From assembly GCF_000715075.1 (NCBI RefSeq), contig NC_134084.1:7008501-7072500 (forward strand): DNA of 64,000 nt, in the 5' to 3' direction. Position 1 is the stretch's first letter. Each line of letters opens with the position of its first letter. This DNA comes from Nicotiana tabacum (lineage: Eukaryota; Streptophyta; Magnoliopsida; Solanales; Solanaceae). Made by a program: the position numbers and the translations under genes. The notes under the pieces were generated by a model. That model searched no databases, was not told where the DNA came from, and saw only the letters and a list, made by a program, of their open reading frames with translations. Positions 1 to 12,153 of this stretch are shown here, piece by piece.

Positions 1-1939
1 AAATCGCATATTTTTACACGTGGCGTTGGACTTCCATCAAGGAGTGTATTCTCCAACTTCAAATCCCTGTGACAAATTTCCTAAAGAAAAAAAAAACTCA
101 TGAAAAAAAATAACAAACATAACAAAATTCGAAAGTACTTCAATTTATGAATTTTACCATTGAATGACAGTAACTAACTCCAGATATTAGCTGTTGGAAG
201 AAGAAGCGAGCCTGTTTTTTTGAAAAAACAAGAATGAAGATTAGTACTATAAAAACAACACAATGGGATCCCACAAATAAAGTCTGGGGAGGGTAATATG
301 TACGTAGACCTTACCCCTACCCTGGATGGCAGAGAGGCTGTTTAGATAGATAGTACTATTAACATTTTCATATTTTTTATACAGAAATAATATAAGGAAT
401 TTAAGATCTTTATAACCTCATCTTCACTAAATCTACCAGCACTGCATATTTTAGCAAAAAGTTCACCACCTGCTGCATATTCCATAACAATTGCTAAATG
501 TGTTGGAGTTAACAAAACCTGCAACAAAAGCGCGCACGTTCAATAACCATACGTGAAATTAACAACGACGCAAATGGCTCCTCACAAGTGGGGTCTGGGG
601 AGCGAAATGTGTATGCAAACCTTATCCCTACCTTAGGAAAGTAGAGAGGTTATTTCCGATAGACGCTCGACTCAGTTTAGTATTAAAAAAAATGCATTTG
701 CATAAGTAACGGTCAAATTTGCCCAAGTACTATCTGAATTTGAGCAACTTTGTCCTCCGTTGGACTTTTGACCTAATATTACCCCACCTTATAAAAGTTT
801 TGTTATTGCCCTTGATTCTTTTGGAGCTCGAACCTAAGTGATAATTTTAAACTATAGTCAAAAGTTGAGGGGTAAATAAAATCCTTTTTTCTCGAAGAAT
901 TTGGACACATGGAGTCCATCCATTTCACGTTTCAGCTCAAGTAATGATAATGGTCAATACAAGACGATTTGCTAATAACAAGGATATAAATTGACCAAAA
1001 TTTTAAAGGATAGCAAAATTAAACAATTTGGAATAGTACAAGGGAAGATTTGGACATTTTCGTTTTAATAAAATCAAGTATTCATAGCAATAGAAGAGTA
1101 GGTATTTACCTCTTTAAATCTGACAATATTGGGATGCTTTAATGATCTATGATTTATAATTTCCCTCTGCCCATTCTTATCAATCTGAAACAAAAAAAAG
1201 AATCTGTATCTGTTTAAAAGGCTAACATAATAATTTTAAAAAAAAAACATAACAAACTCTCGTTATACAGTAAATAATAAGGGGAGATAAAGCTTAGGTA
1301 TTTTTCCACTTGCAAAGTCAAGTGTTATCAAAATCCTCTTCTCCCTTTATAATACCTCAGATTGTAAACATGTAATAATCAAACTTAATACAACCTACAT
1401 TTGGTCATTTGAAAGAGCAAATGGCACAAATTTCAATCTTAACCAGACACCAGTACAAGAGTACAGTAGAAAGATCAATCGAGTAAGAGTCCGCTTGGTT
1501 TAGCTGATTGGAAGTAGCGGATAAATATTAAGTGCTCAAAAACGTTTTTACATGCGGAAAAAAAGGAGCAGTCCGATACATAAAGCATCCGACATTCACG
1601 CAGGATCCGAAAAAGGGTCGAAGCCCTAACGGTGTAATGTAAACAGCCTAGCAAGCATTAGTACACATTTACATGTAGAAATTGATGTTATAAATATGCG
1701 CTTACGATGTTTAAATAGAAGTGTTGAAACAGATAATAACACAATAAATTCAGTACTTCCCCAAACAAGGGGAAAATCATTGAATTAGAAGCAAAATACT
1801 TAATAAGGAAAATTACCTTTTGTCCTCTTTCAATATATTTGACAGCAACAAGTTCCTTTGTTTTCTTGTCTTTGACAAGTCTAGCCACCCCAAAATGCCC
1901 AGAACCAAGTTTTTTCAATGGCTCATACCTCTCCTCCAT
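1..1939 (-). CDS. SnRK2: SnRK2 family serine/threonine protein kinase, 5' half (truncated by window edge)
   Basis: The product should phosphorylate serine/threonine targets in osmotic-stress or ABA signalling; that role is family knowledge. Five exons read leftwards: 1817-1939, 1110-1184, 417-518, 158-211 and 1-80 (continues outside). All junctions are GT..AG and keep frame, giving 144 visible residues. The N-terminus [11 protein letters not shown] leads into the glycine loop GSGHFGVA (residues 12-19). The ATP lysine is in VAVKYIE (K34) and the helix-C glutamate in QREI (E49). The HPNIVRFKE and [11 protein letters not shown] segments follow, then the catalytic loop HRDLKLEN (D124) and the start of KICDF. 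The [14 protein letters not shown] stretch is diagnostic of SnRK2. The glycine loop has H15 where most relatives have N. The activation loop and acidic C-terminal domain that would set the subclass are outside the window. Introns 2 and 3 carry TS-type SINE remnants. Confidence 0.95.
252..350 (-). mobile_element. TS-type SINE fragment in SnRK2 intron 3
   Basis: Read on the minus strand this is the 3' part of the tobacco TS-like SINE: a block with CTCTCTGCC, then GTAAGGTCTACGTACATATT, CCCCAGAC and a tail of GTT-rich repeats. The plus strand therefore starts with AACAACA. It lies wholly in the intron between exons 417-518 and 158-211. The family assignment is from remembered consensus features. 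Confidence 0.7.
558..676 (-). mobile_element. TS-type SINE fragment in SnRK2 intron 2
   Basis: The same family and orientation as the fragment at 252-350. The minus strand has a GAGCGTCTATCGGAAATAAC-like block, then the AAGGTTTGCATACACAT, CCCCAGACCCCACTTGTGAG and GTTGTT-type tail blocks. It is 5'-truncated and lies in the intron between exons 1110-1184 and 417-518. Confidence 0.75.
1566..1661 (+). mobile_element. Au/SolS-like SINE, 3'-truncated fragment, in SnRK2 intron 1
   Basis: It matches the 5' half of the elements at 11955 and 15291: GCAGTCCGATACATAAAGC, a CATTCACGCAGGATCC block, then an AACAGCC...GCAAGCATTAG block. The tRNA-like B-box half is absent. It lies inside the first SnRK2 intron (1185-1816). 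Confidence 0.65.
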
Positions 1940-3711
1940 TTTTCAACTCGACTCAAAATCAGCAAATAAAACAATTTTGATAGTTTGAAATGAAAAATCA
2001 CTCACAAAAGACCTTTTTCTTTAACAAAGCAACTAGACTTCTTGACCAATTCCAGTTAAATGACTTTACTCAACTCTCTTTTATATATGATGAAAATTGT
2101 TTTGAAATATTAAAACAACCTTGAGAATACATGAACATTTGTATATATAATATTAAAGGACACTTATAATACTAATTATTAAGGGGTTGGCTTCAAACTT
2201 CAAAGTTCATTCAAATTATGAAGACATTTTCTTGAAAAGATTCTGTATTGTTTGTCTAGTTTAAGATTGTAATAAATGGTTGTCGGATAACCTTTTTAGT
2301 TTTCAGTATTGTTTAAGATTCCAAACGATTTGAAGTTTCATGTACTAACGATGTAAAAGTTATTTATATAATCAAGTTACTTGTAAAACAATTACGTAAA
2401 TCTCTAAGATAAACAATATACTCTCTCCGGTTTCAATTTAGATGAGCTAGTTTGACTCGGTACGGAATTTAAGAAAAAAAGGAATAACTTTTGAAATTTG
2501 TGGTCTTAAAAGTTCAAGGGGTAAAAGCTTTATGGGGTCACGACATTTGTGTGGTTATAAAAGCTTCTCATTAAGGGTAAAATGAAGAGTTTAAAGTTGA
2601 ATTATTTCCAAATTTAGAAATGTGTCATTTATTTTGAAATAGACTAAAGGAAAGTACCTCACCTACTTTGAAATGGAGAGAATAGTATTTAATAATCTGA
2701 TCGATAAAAACAAAAACTACCTTGCTATCATAATTTAAGTATACAAATGGAGCATATTTTTTTTACATTAACAATATATATAATTTAAATTCTTTTATTA
2801 AGTATGGAGCCTTGTTATTTGTTAGTCACGTGGGGGTTGTTCTAGCTTTTTAAAGAATATTATCCATTCTTGGGTTTCTACTAAACTAAGTTTTTACCGA
2901 CCAATTACTGGTGTTTTGCATCTTGTTTATATAATTCGTTGGTATGAGATTGTTCTTATGAAACTTTCAAAAATGTTTTTCTTTTCATTTTATTGTTTTT
3001 TGTTTGTTTAAACAGAATAGTTATCTGAATGGAGAGTTAACAAGTGTTGATGATGTGAATTGCACAATATAAAAGCTTAAAAGGCTAAAGATTAGACACA
3101 TCACTTACTTATTTTAAGTCTTCTAACATACATTCTCATGACAAATTTTATTTTATGTGAAATACAAATACTCGATCATAATCTTTTTTAATTATCCAAT
3201 ATCTGGAAAACTTACTGATCCAACTAACGCTGATTCGCCATGGGTAGATCCACTAAAGGATAAAGAGCTTCCTAATAAGAAATTTTTCATTTCTCAAGTT
3301 CGAATTCAATACCTTTTATTAAGGATGTGGGATCCCAATCATCTCACGACACCATCGTATGGTAATAATTAGAAATAGATGTGTGAGGATTGCTATATTA
3401 TTTGACAAGTGGAACATGTAGGTCCCACAATTCTCTACTTTTCTCTCCCATAGACTATATCTTCTTCTCCTCTTCCCATTATGAACATTGCCAGAAATGG
3501 CTGCAGTTCATGACTGTTTATATATATATGGACAGTTCAAGAGTAGGATTACAAGAGTAAAACCAAACAAACATCACATGGATTCACTAAAGGGACCTCC
3601 TTCAACCATGTAATGAAAAGAAATTAGCACCCATCATACATATATATATATACAATCACCTAAACAAATACAAAGATAACCAAAAATGACATATGTTAAG
3701 TATTTATACCA
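1940..3711. other. Intergenic region between SnRK2 start and AUG2 3' end
   Basis: This holds the SnRK2 upstream region (the gene reads leftwards from 1939) and the AUG2 downstream region. It is AT-rich with scattered homopolymers. A 71-codon plus-strand open frame at 3157-3372 has no recognisable domain and no splice context, so it is not called a gene. No clear TSD-flanked element was seen. Confidence 0.5.
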
Positions 3712-6700
3712 TTATGAGATGTTCTTAACTGAAGGAGGCCATGACAATCTACTGTGGTTCATGCCATCAGTACCTTTTGCAATTTCACTACCTTCTTGTG
3801 GCTCACTTTCTTGCCTTCTCAAGCTTCCGACTGCTAAATCATCGAAGCTCGATTCGGTTCTCACTGGGGGAGGAGTCACACAATCAGAATCTCCAACATT
3901 TGTTTGAGAAGGATCCTTGCTCGGTACTTTAGCCAAGGAAGAAGAATGACCAACTCTCAAAGCTTGTAGCGCTGCGAATGACTCCCTCATTGCGGACATG
4001 GCTTCAAAGAATATGGTGCAAGAAGCCAAAGCAACAGGAATCGGACGAAGCATTTCCTACATTAATTGTTAAACATCAAACTCCAAAATAAATGCAAGAC
4101 TTGGTATCATGTCTAGAACGTTGGAACTTCCTTTTCCTATCCAGATATGATAATTCATGAAGTTCTTTGTGGCTATTTGACAGTCGTAGGACCTGCTAAC
4201 TGCAACACACTTCATTTTCGTCATTCCTTCTTATTGTGTTTCTCAATTTCTTTCCATCAATGCATATATAGAACTACAGTGACATGCCATTCCACATAAA
4301 GAAAATAACAGTTTCTTGCATCAAACAACTAGGGAATTAAAAATGAGTATCATTGATCGAACACTTACCAACTGTCACCAGGACAGATATATGCTAACAT
4401 ATGCTATCATGCTAGTATTATTTTTAGTACAAAATTACAAATAAAACTGCAGTAGTCAAACCACCAAAACAAATGTTTTATTTTAATAATATATATGACG
4501 ATAAGGTTAATCATCAGGATTGGAAACAAGAAGTGCATACCCCCCACACTGTTGGTGGTTCTTTAAATTTCTGACTCCATTGAAAATCTTCTACAGAGGC
4601 CGTTAAAGCACCATAATCACTAGCAGCCCTCATCAGCAATTCTGAAAATTGTTTCTGCACAATTCAATAACGTTAGGCATTTATATCTATTGGCTCATCA
4701 CATGGCTGAACGGTACAAAGAACATTTGAAAAAGCTAAAGACCGACATAGAAGCATCTGAGTTTCTTGCGATGACAAGTAACTAACCTGATATTCAGCTT
4801 CCACAGGAATGCAATCCAACGAATATGGTTGTTGAAGGCGAGCTATTATGCGGTCCTAAAAAACCCACACAAGATATTTATGCAAACACAGCAGCAAAAT
4901 GAAGCAATTAGGGAAAGAAATGACAATGACAATGACAAAATTATTAGATAAGAGAATACTATTCATTCTGCTATTGGACGAAATTTGCTTCAGTACACAT
5001 CAAATAAAGTTGTCAATACTCTTTGCTAGAAGCAACTGCAAGCTAATGCAAGTAACTTAACCAATTGACACAAGTAGGATTGATGCCTCCCACTATTGGA
5101 GGGAATTTGGTTTAGTTTCAAAAAGGTGGACGGAGGAGATCATAATGAAATATTTGAATATCACCAAATGTAAAACAAAGAAGAAAATAGAAGTTAAATT
5201 TCAGAAGGTCAATTACCTTATTCTGAATAACGTCCTTCAAAATAGTAGTAATCCTTTGCAATGTTTCGATTTTCTTTTCCATTTCACTGACATGTGTCAA
5301 ATGAGCAACATTTTTGTCCTCCTAAAGTTGCACCACAGTACTGTGTTAGTTCATCATATCATCTAAAAGAGTAAAGTTGTCAGGTTACCAAAGTGATGAA
5401 AATCAAATATCGTAATTTTTAGTCCTTTTAACTCAATTTATAATGTCCTATCACTCAGGAGTCCACAAGGAAGCGAAAAGAAGTGAAAAACAAACAGAAA
5501 GTACAGTTTGAGTTAAACTTATAGGTAAGGAAGCTGCAAAACCTCTCTGCGCCCAGTCCTTAGATTCAAACTCAAGATGCTTTCTAGTGAATGTAGTAGT
5601 ATTATATTTTTTTTGCAAGATGTCATCACCCGGAAGACTAAGTTATTGTGCATTTAAGGTAGACATAGACATGTTATATTAGAGGTCCAAGCTCGTCAGA
5701 GAACTCATTGCATTACTGATCACCTATCTTGACCAATTTACCAAACTATTAAATTGAGCTGCCAACCCAATATGAGCTAGTCCCTAACTATAGCACCAAA
5801 GCTCTTTATGCATTTGAATACTCGGATGACCAAATAGTAAATAGAGAACCACATCTAACAGGTATTAATTAATACCAAAACAAATAATTGTATAAGGCTC
5901 TGTGAACTTTTGTTAACATTGTTCAAAGGAAAGAATGTTCTTTTATTTTTTTTATTGGTTAAGTTCTTTCGACTGAACAATTTCAAACTCAGATTGGCCG
6001 GACAAATCATGCGCTGACCTGAATTACAGAAAACTAATTTAGGGAAGTTTTCGGATTATTTTGAACGATTTGGTACCCATCTCCTGCTGAAATGGATAGG
6101 ACATCTATATACTAGGGTCAAGTGAAAAATTAAGTGATATAAAATCATACTGTCAGGAAGCGTATTCACTAGATTCAAAGCACCATTTCGTGTTGGATAT
6201 TTTGAGGAACATGTAAAACCTTACAAAAATAGATGAATTTCAGTAGAATCTCAACAAATGTCACCTTTCGACCCTGAAGTTCCACTTGTAAATCTGCAAT
6301 TTTCCTTTGAACAGCAGTGAGTTCCTTCAAGACCCTTATCAAGTCATCACCTTTTTCACCGCTGGTGGTGGATAAATTTTGGATCTCCTCCTAAACAAGG
6401 GGAACATTGTTTAGTTCCGCTAAATATAAGTACAAATAAAGCTCAAATAACCATCCTAAGAAAGCAAACACTACTACTACTATTACTACTTCTACAACAA
6501 CAGCAACTACGACTCTTTCTTAAAGACTTAGGGTCGGTTATATGAATCCTTACGGACAAATGTTACTCCATAGAAACTCATTTCATGCCAATATTATGCA
6601 CATACAAATAAAACGTAGTTGAAGTTCTCGATATTTTCTGAAAGTACAAATCTCTAAAAGGCTAAACCACTCCTAGACAACATAGGACTTACATTAAAAG

Positions 6701-7661
6701 TGCTAATTTGTCTAGAAAGGAAATAAAAGAGTTAAAAGAAAGAAAAGAAACCTGCAATGGGGAAGGGCTCAACCAATCATGAAAGCATAGATAAACTGCA
6801 ATATTAAAAATCTCCTAAATTAAATTCAAGTATAAAACAAATTCAGAGTTGCAGCGTGGAATATTCAATCTTCATTTTTAAGGTGGTGTCGGGGCTATCT
6901 TGTCGGCACTGCGACTATTCTAATGGGTACCTGCTACCTTCCACCAGTTTATAGTACCGAATAACTCTGCCACCAAGGCTAAGGCAAATGGGAAAGAAAT
7001 CATATGGTATTTTTTTTTGCCTCATCTTAAAGTGGGAATAGTCACTTTTTAGCAAGAAACATCTAGAATCTTGAGATAACCATGTAAACTCCCCCCAACC
7101 CACCCACCCACAATTTCACCCATTTCCTAGCAGCATTTTAAAGTTAAAAAAGGACAGTTCGGTGCACTAAGCTCCTGCTATGTGCGGGTTCCAAGGAAGA
7201 GCCGGACCACAAAGGTCTATTGTACGCAGTCTTACTCGTATTTCTGCAAAAGCCAGTTTCCACATTTTAAAGTCGCATCTCAATTTTAGTCAAAATTCTC
7301 TAATCATTTTCTTTTTCCTTCAGCAAAACCTAATTAAATAAATGTAACTTCCGAAACGGTTAAATTTCACGTGCATCGCAATCAGATCAATTGCAACCAA
7401 ATAGGACCCAAATGCTTAGTAAAATGGGAATTCATCAACAGGTTTTCAATTATAACTATTGACAACAATAAAGTTACGAACTTGTAAAGGCATATGTTTA
7501 AAAGAAAATTATAAGTAGGATATGAAAAAATGGACCTGAGAAGAAGGAGGAGGAACAGAGAAGCCAAGTTCAGCAGCAATAGAGAGCGCATCTGACATCC
7601 CACCAATTCGTCTCATTGGTTTTCTTCCAACCCATGTTGAGTTTGTGTCGCTTCCCATCAT
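3712..7661 (-). CDS. AUG2: AUGMIN subunit 2 (HAUS2-like), spindle/cortical microtubule nucleation
   Basis: Augmin recruits gamma-tubulin complexes to existing microtubules so that branches nucleate in spindle, phragmoplast and cortical arrays (family knowledge). Six exons on the minus strand: 7536-7661, 6265-6390, 5217-5321, 4787-4855, 4541-4654 and 3712-4056. All introns are GT..AG, all phase 0, and the product is 294 residues, close to the plant family length. Recognisable stretches are the [21 protein letters not shown]-terminus, the helical [20 protein letters not shown] segment and [20 protein letters not shown] (predicted coiled coil). After these come [34 protein letters not shown] and [20 protein letters not shown]. 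The serine/proline-rich tail (about residues 215-294) is probably disordered. Two ATGs stand in tandem at 7661 and 7658; I chose the first, and using the second removes one Met. Upstream is a CT-rich leader. Confidence 0.95.
7150..7263 (+). mobile_element. Au-like SINE, 3'-truncated, in AUG2 intron 1
   Basis: GTGCACTAAGCTCCTGCTAT, a GCCGGACCACAAAGGTCTAT block and TTGTACGCAGTCTTAC match the body of the fuller Au-like copy at 54438-54628. The copy ends at a TTTCTGCAAAAGCC...TTTCCAC block, before the B-box. It lies within intron 6391-7535, antisense to AUG2. Confidence 0.8.
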
Positions 7662-7800
7662 CTCTCTCTCTCTCTTCTTTCTCTCTCTATAACGACTACA
7701 AATTTTGAACTTCAGTTCCTTCTTGTTTGGATTTTGGCCACTAAACTAACAAAATGACCCGGCCGGGTTTCATTAGCAAGTGTCAAAATAGCATAGGCTA

Positions 7801-8645
7801 TAGGGCTAATTATCGGGTGGATTGGCGGTTATTTACTCTTAACGGTTATCCGCTTTTAAATGTATTTATCCGCTAGCCACCCAATAAGATATCGAGCGGA
7901 TTGATATCGGTTTACCTCTTATCGGGTGGTTATCGGGCAATTTATCGACCTAATTCAACTTATATTGTACGCTACAGAAAAATGACAGTAGAATGGGAGA
8001 TAGTAGCAAGATAACCTTTTTGGGGCATTTGCACCAATTTAAGGGCATAAATTCGAAGGTAGATGGAATCATTGGCAAGATTTAAGACTTCATGTTAGCT
8101 AGACAGTACAATTTATCCATACAGATCATATGGTTCTTCTCTGTTTGTTTTGGAAGCTTATTGTTTCCCCACAATCACGAGCATATATTAAAACAATATA
8201 ATTTAATGTTAAAGTAGAGACCACAAGTTCAGATAAAATTTCCTATTTATGAATTCATAATTCCAAATTAATAAGCAATTGAAGAATATAATATTAGGTA
8301 GTGCACAAAAAAACATATCGGAATGTAAAAAAAACATCTTCATGCAGTTCATATTTTTCACATTTTCGCTGAACTTTGTCTAAACTGCTTGGAACAGATT
8401 TACAGAAGGGTCAAGGGTTTTTATTTTTTTATATTTAATACATATAAATAAAATAATATATATATTCTTAACGGGTTAACGGATTATTCGTTAAGAATAT
8501 TAAATAATCGCCCCCAAACCGATAAGCCGTTAATAAAAAAATTTCAATCTGTTCCCCATCCGTTAAGCCGTTAACCCGTTACCAGTAAGCCATTAAGCTT
8601 CGGTTCGGTTCGGTTTTCGGTTTCGGATCGGTTTTGAACACCCTA
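7801..8645. mobile_element. hAT-like non-autonomous DNA transposon, 845 bp, 8-bp TSD
   Basis: The element starts TAGGGCTAATTATCGGG and ends AACACCCTA, so the termini form a short TAGGG inverted repeat. It is flanked by a perfect 8-bp direct repeat, ATAGGCTA at 7793-7800 and 8646-8653, the TSD length of the hAT superfamily. The interior has repeated TTAACGG/CCGTTAA motifs and a run of CGGTTCGGTT near the right end. There is no transposase frame, so it must have moved in trans. Confidence 0.8.
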
Positions 8646-8647
8646 AT

Positions 8648-9003
8648 AGGCTAGCCAACTTTCGGGCTGTAATTGAAAAATAGCCAACATTATAAATTTG
8701 TTGAAAAATAGCTATTATTTTATGTAGAGGTAAAATCTGGAAAATACCCTAGCTGAAACACAAAAAAGTTCCAGTACAATATGTTGGATTATGGAGCTCC
8801 TGTGTATAAATTTCCAACATATTATGTTGGACTCGAGCATATTATGGTGGAATCTTATGTAAAAAATTTAAGCTCTAGGGGATTATGATAGAAGTTTTTC
8901 CGGATTTTTAAGGATCTTTTTGTTCAGATTTTATTTTTACAAGAAAAAGTGACAACATTTCGATTATTTTTGAAGTTGTGGCTAATTTTCAAAATTAGCC
9001 GTT
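8648..9003. mobile_element. Possible MITE-like element with GGCTA termini
   Basis: The left end has GGCTAGCCAACTTTCGGGC with a following AAAAATAGCC, and the right end has GTGGCTAATTTTCAAAATTA then GCC. The ends are imperfectly inverted. The interior repeats ATATGTTGGA and ATTATGTTGGA. No TSD was resolved, and it abuts the hAT-like element's right TSD. The boundaries are approximate. Confidence 0.35.
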
Positions 9004-9327
9004 CTTAATCATGCTACTTCTGATTTTTTTTTCACTTAACAAGTAGGGGTTTGGATGTTGGACCCGGAGTTAGCCCGTTAAGTATTTGAACAGGACTGAC
9101 CCAGACGATGATCCACAGTTCCAAACTTTAACGGGCCAATTTGGGCCCAAGTCAGCCCATTAACGGGGCCTGCTTTCACCTATATTTGTGCTGTTCACCA
9201 TTTGCACTATCCCTTTAATCTTTGAATATAATTTAGACCTTTTCTTCTTTCACTTATATATATATATATATAGTAGAGGATACAAGCTCTAATTATGTAC
9301 TCATGTCGATATCGATGGCAAGTTGAG

Positions 9328-9835
9328 GCCAGTGGCGGATCTAGGATTTTAAAGTAATGGGTGCTCCACCATGTTGGTGGATGTACGTATGTGTAGCATA
9401 TAGTTATTGAGTTCAATTAAACCCGCCCTTTTTGACACATAATGTGAGCGTGCATGTGCGTGCTATGTTGCATGAAAGATATCACCAAAATATACAACTA
9501 TGTGAACCAAGTATAAATGTGCAACTATTTGTACCAGATGGTAACAATAAATAACATATAAAGTATGATAAATATTATCTTTATTTAAAATACCATTTAT
9601 TCACAATTATTCTCGTTGTTTAATTTTCTAATAACATCATTTCTTCCCGAGAGTTATTTCCAAAATATTAGTCTAACATTAGCCTTGGATTGAACATAAT
9701 AAATTAATAAACAAAAATTTTATAGAAAATTATGTCAAATTATATTCAGTTCAAACATTGGCGGTAAGATTTGTTGCCCATACAACCAAAGCACCCGTTT
9801 AGAATTTGGGTTCATCGGTGCTAAGTCTGTTATTT
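9328..9835. mobile_element. Degenerate GGCGGATC-family element
   Basis: It begins AGTGGCGGATCTAGGATTTT, the same opening as the short elements at 21622 and 55478. It has a GGGTTCATCGG block near the right end. The interior is AT-rich without coding capacity. The right boundary is uncertain. Confidence 0.35.
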
Positions 9836-10009
9836 AACTTATTTTCATCAATTATCAGTAATAATATGTACGTTTAGTGTTGGAAGTAATGGTTGCTGCA
9901 ACATCCATAGAGCCCTAAGTGGATCCTGTCATTGGCTGAGGCGGATTCATGATTTGAAGTTTATGAGTTCCTATGCAAACCTCAACTTAATATAAATTAA
10001 TAATTTGAT

Positions 10010-10885
10010 TTAGGCAGAATGGTTTTCTGGCCACTTAATTAAACTCGTAGGATGTTTAAAAGCCGATACATGAATTTTCGGCTCTCCCATTTGAACACTC
10101 GAACTCATTTTTTCGATAACTAATAAACACATTTGACCATTGATCATGCCCATGTGGCATTAGTTGGTCATAATCAGCAGGTCGTGTGAGAAACAAGACG
10201 CACAAGAGCGTGAAAGCCCCCTTCCCAACGTGTAACGGTACAAAATGAGTTGTATTTAAGTGTCTTCTTATTCATTCCTTCTAAAATACTCCATTCCTCC
10301 ATTTTTTTAAAAATCTGAAGCTTCATTCCTCCCATTTGTAAAATCTGAAGCTCCATTTCTATTTTTTTCCGGACCGTGAAAATGATGGAATCGAAAAGAG
10401 ACAAACAAACCTTTAGATCATATAACGTCACTGAAATCGAAAGCAAGGACCAAACGAAGCTCGATCAAAACGAGACTCACATATAATAAACGAAAACAAA
10501 AAAGTATGTAAGTGATTATGATCGATTTTGGAATGGGGTGAGTAATTGTTAGCCCATTGGTAACCTAGGTATATCAGGGGAGGGTTTGGTTAGAGAGAGG
10601 TTAAAATGAGGGGATGGGGTCGGTCTATGGAATAAAAGAGTGGATCCCGATCTATTGGATTAAGGTTTTTGCGGCCTTGACGTATAAGACATTCATTGGT
10701 CATTTGCTGACTGGATGGACACGTATGTGCAATACACACGCGCATGGTTAATGGTCAAATGTGTTCATTAGTTATCGAAAAACTGAGTTCGAGTGTTCAA
10801 ATGAAAAAGTTGAAAGTTCATATATCGACTTTTAAAATCCCTACAAGTTTAAGTGGCTAGGAAGCTATTATGTCTTTTGCCATTG
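10010..10885. mobile_element. Non-autonomous element with about 150-bp imperfect terminal inverted repeats
   Basis: The segment about 10010-10165 is the imperfect reverse complement of about 10735-10885. Shared blocks include GCCACTTAA, TTTGAACACTCGAACTCA, TTTTTCGATAACTAAT and ACACATTTGACCATT. The interior of about 570 bp has no transposase. Long inverted repeats suggest a Mutator-like or foldback element, but I could not resolve a TSD. Just to the left (9935-10008) is a truncated GGCGGATTC-type element. Confidence 0.65.
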
Positions 10886-11052
10886 AACACTCTTCCATTT
10901 CAAAGACTAATAGTAGATTTTGTTAAGAGTTTTTGCATCTTCCATTTGCCAACTTATTTGAACATATTCTTTTCTTGACCATATGCTTTTGAAATCAGAA
11001 GAATATAAATATACCTGGTCTATCAAAAAAGGCCATCTCTAACCGTTTTGTT

Positions 11053-11390
11053 TTGACCAAAAAAGGTCATTGGGAGTCTGTGAGAAAACGTGTCTGTCTT
11101 TCCTTTTTCTTTTCTCGGATTTGGACGTCAAAGGAATATCCTTTTCTTGGGTTTGGACCTCATTTTTTTGATTTTTGGGTGTCCGAAATTCGTATTAGGT
11201 TCCCGATTACTCTGGATTTGCATCGCATAAGATTCACTAAAAAAAGAAGTGCTTCATGTAAGAACTTTTTTCATACCCAAAACTCGAAACGAAAACCTCT
11301 AATTAAGAATGGAGAAATACTATCGGATCTAAATTTAATTACAAAGCACAGACTTTTTCACCACAAATGATCTTTCACATAATAAAATCA
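11053..11390 (+). repeat. Open frame of 105 codons, probably a degenerate repeat
   Basis: The plus-strand frame 11053-11370 contains FTKKRSASCKNFFHTQNSKR, which is the translation of a SINE-like block (AAGAAGTGCTTCATG, CATACCCAAAACTCGAA) seen widely in Solanaceae repeats. This comes from memory, not a search. There is no domain, splice context or promoter signal, so it is annotated as a repeat rather than a gene. Confidence 0.3.
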
Positions 11391-11519
11391 ATTTTATACC
11401 GCTAGTATAATTTAACCTATTATTAGTTGCATTTTCTACTAGGTTAATATTTAATATTAAAATTGTTTTATCTCTAATACTTGATACGTAACCTGATTTT
11501 ATGGGAAGACAAAATTTAC

Positions 11520-11950
11520 ACCATCTATGAGTATAATTTAAACTCTTTATAACTAGGGTTGGAATTTGGAAATGAATTAATTCAACCGCATGCAGTCAAT
11601 GGGACTATATATAGAAGAGTCAAAATGCATGTTCTAAAAATATATTCACACGTGAACCACATTAAACCTACTTTTCACTACCAAAAAATTACTTATCTCC
11701 ATTCTCCAACTGCAATGGAAAAGGACATGTGATTCTTCTTTTCCTATGAAATATGTAACTGCCTAAAATAGAATGAGACTCCAGAATCATCTTTCTATTC
11801 AACGACGATATCACAAGGGATTATCAAATTTAGAAGTGACAAAGTATAGAGTGAAAAAAGAATGGAATTCCCTAAATGACAATTATTGGCTAGGCAATGA
11901 ATAAATGCATTATGCATAACTGAAAATATAAGTAAGTTTTACACTATTAA
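11520..11950 (+). repeat. Segmental repeat copy C
   Basis: This is homologous to 14270-14534 plus 15181-15290 plus 15498-15545 (copy D) and partly to 15640-15735 (copy E). Shared landmarks are AAAGGACATGTGATTC, a TATGTAACT...TTAAAATAGAA block, CATCTTTCT, TATCACAAG, GAAGTGACAAAGTA and CAATTATT...GCTA. Copy C lacks the solo LTR and the SINE found in D and therefore shows both empty sites. The identity is clearly below that of recent repeats. Confidence 0.75.
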
Positions 11951-11954
11951 TATA

Positions 11955-12126
11955 GAGGGGCAGCCCGATACAAAGTATCCGGCATTCACGCTGGGTCCGG
12001 GAAAGGTCGCATCCCAAGAGATGTGATATAGACAGTCTACCCTAATGCAAGCATTAGTGGCTGTTTCAACGGCTTGAACCAGTGACCTACATGTCACACG
12101 GAGAAAACTTTACCGTTGCTCTAAAG
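11955..12126 (+). mobile_element. Au/SolS-like SINE
   Basis: Starts GAGGGGCAGCCCGATAC. It has CATTCACGCTGGGTCCGGG, an ATAGACAGTCTACCCTAATG block, GCAAGCATTAGTGG, and a B-box-like GGCTTGAACCAGTGACC. The 3' end runs into a G-rich stretch. CACTATTAAT lies just left of it (11942-11951) and again at about 14186-14195, so the original SINE TSD may now be separated by the TRIM-like array. Confidence 0.75.
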
Positions 12127-12153
12127 AGTGGGGGGGGAGGAGGGGGAGGGGGA

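Noticed and set aside
3157..3372. 71-codon plus-strand frame containing LTDPTNADSPWVDPLKD
   Set aside because: No domain, no splice partners and no context; not enough to call a gene, though I could not exclude a gene fragment.
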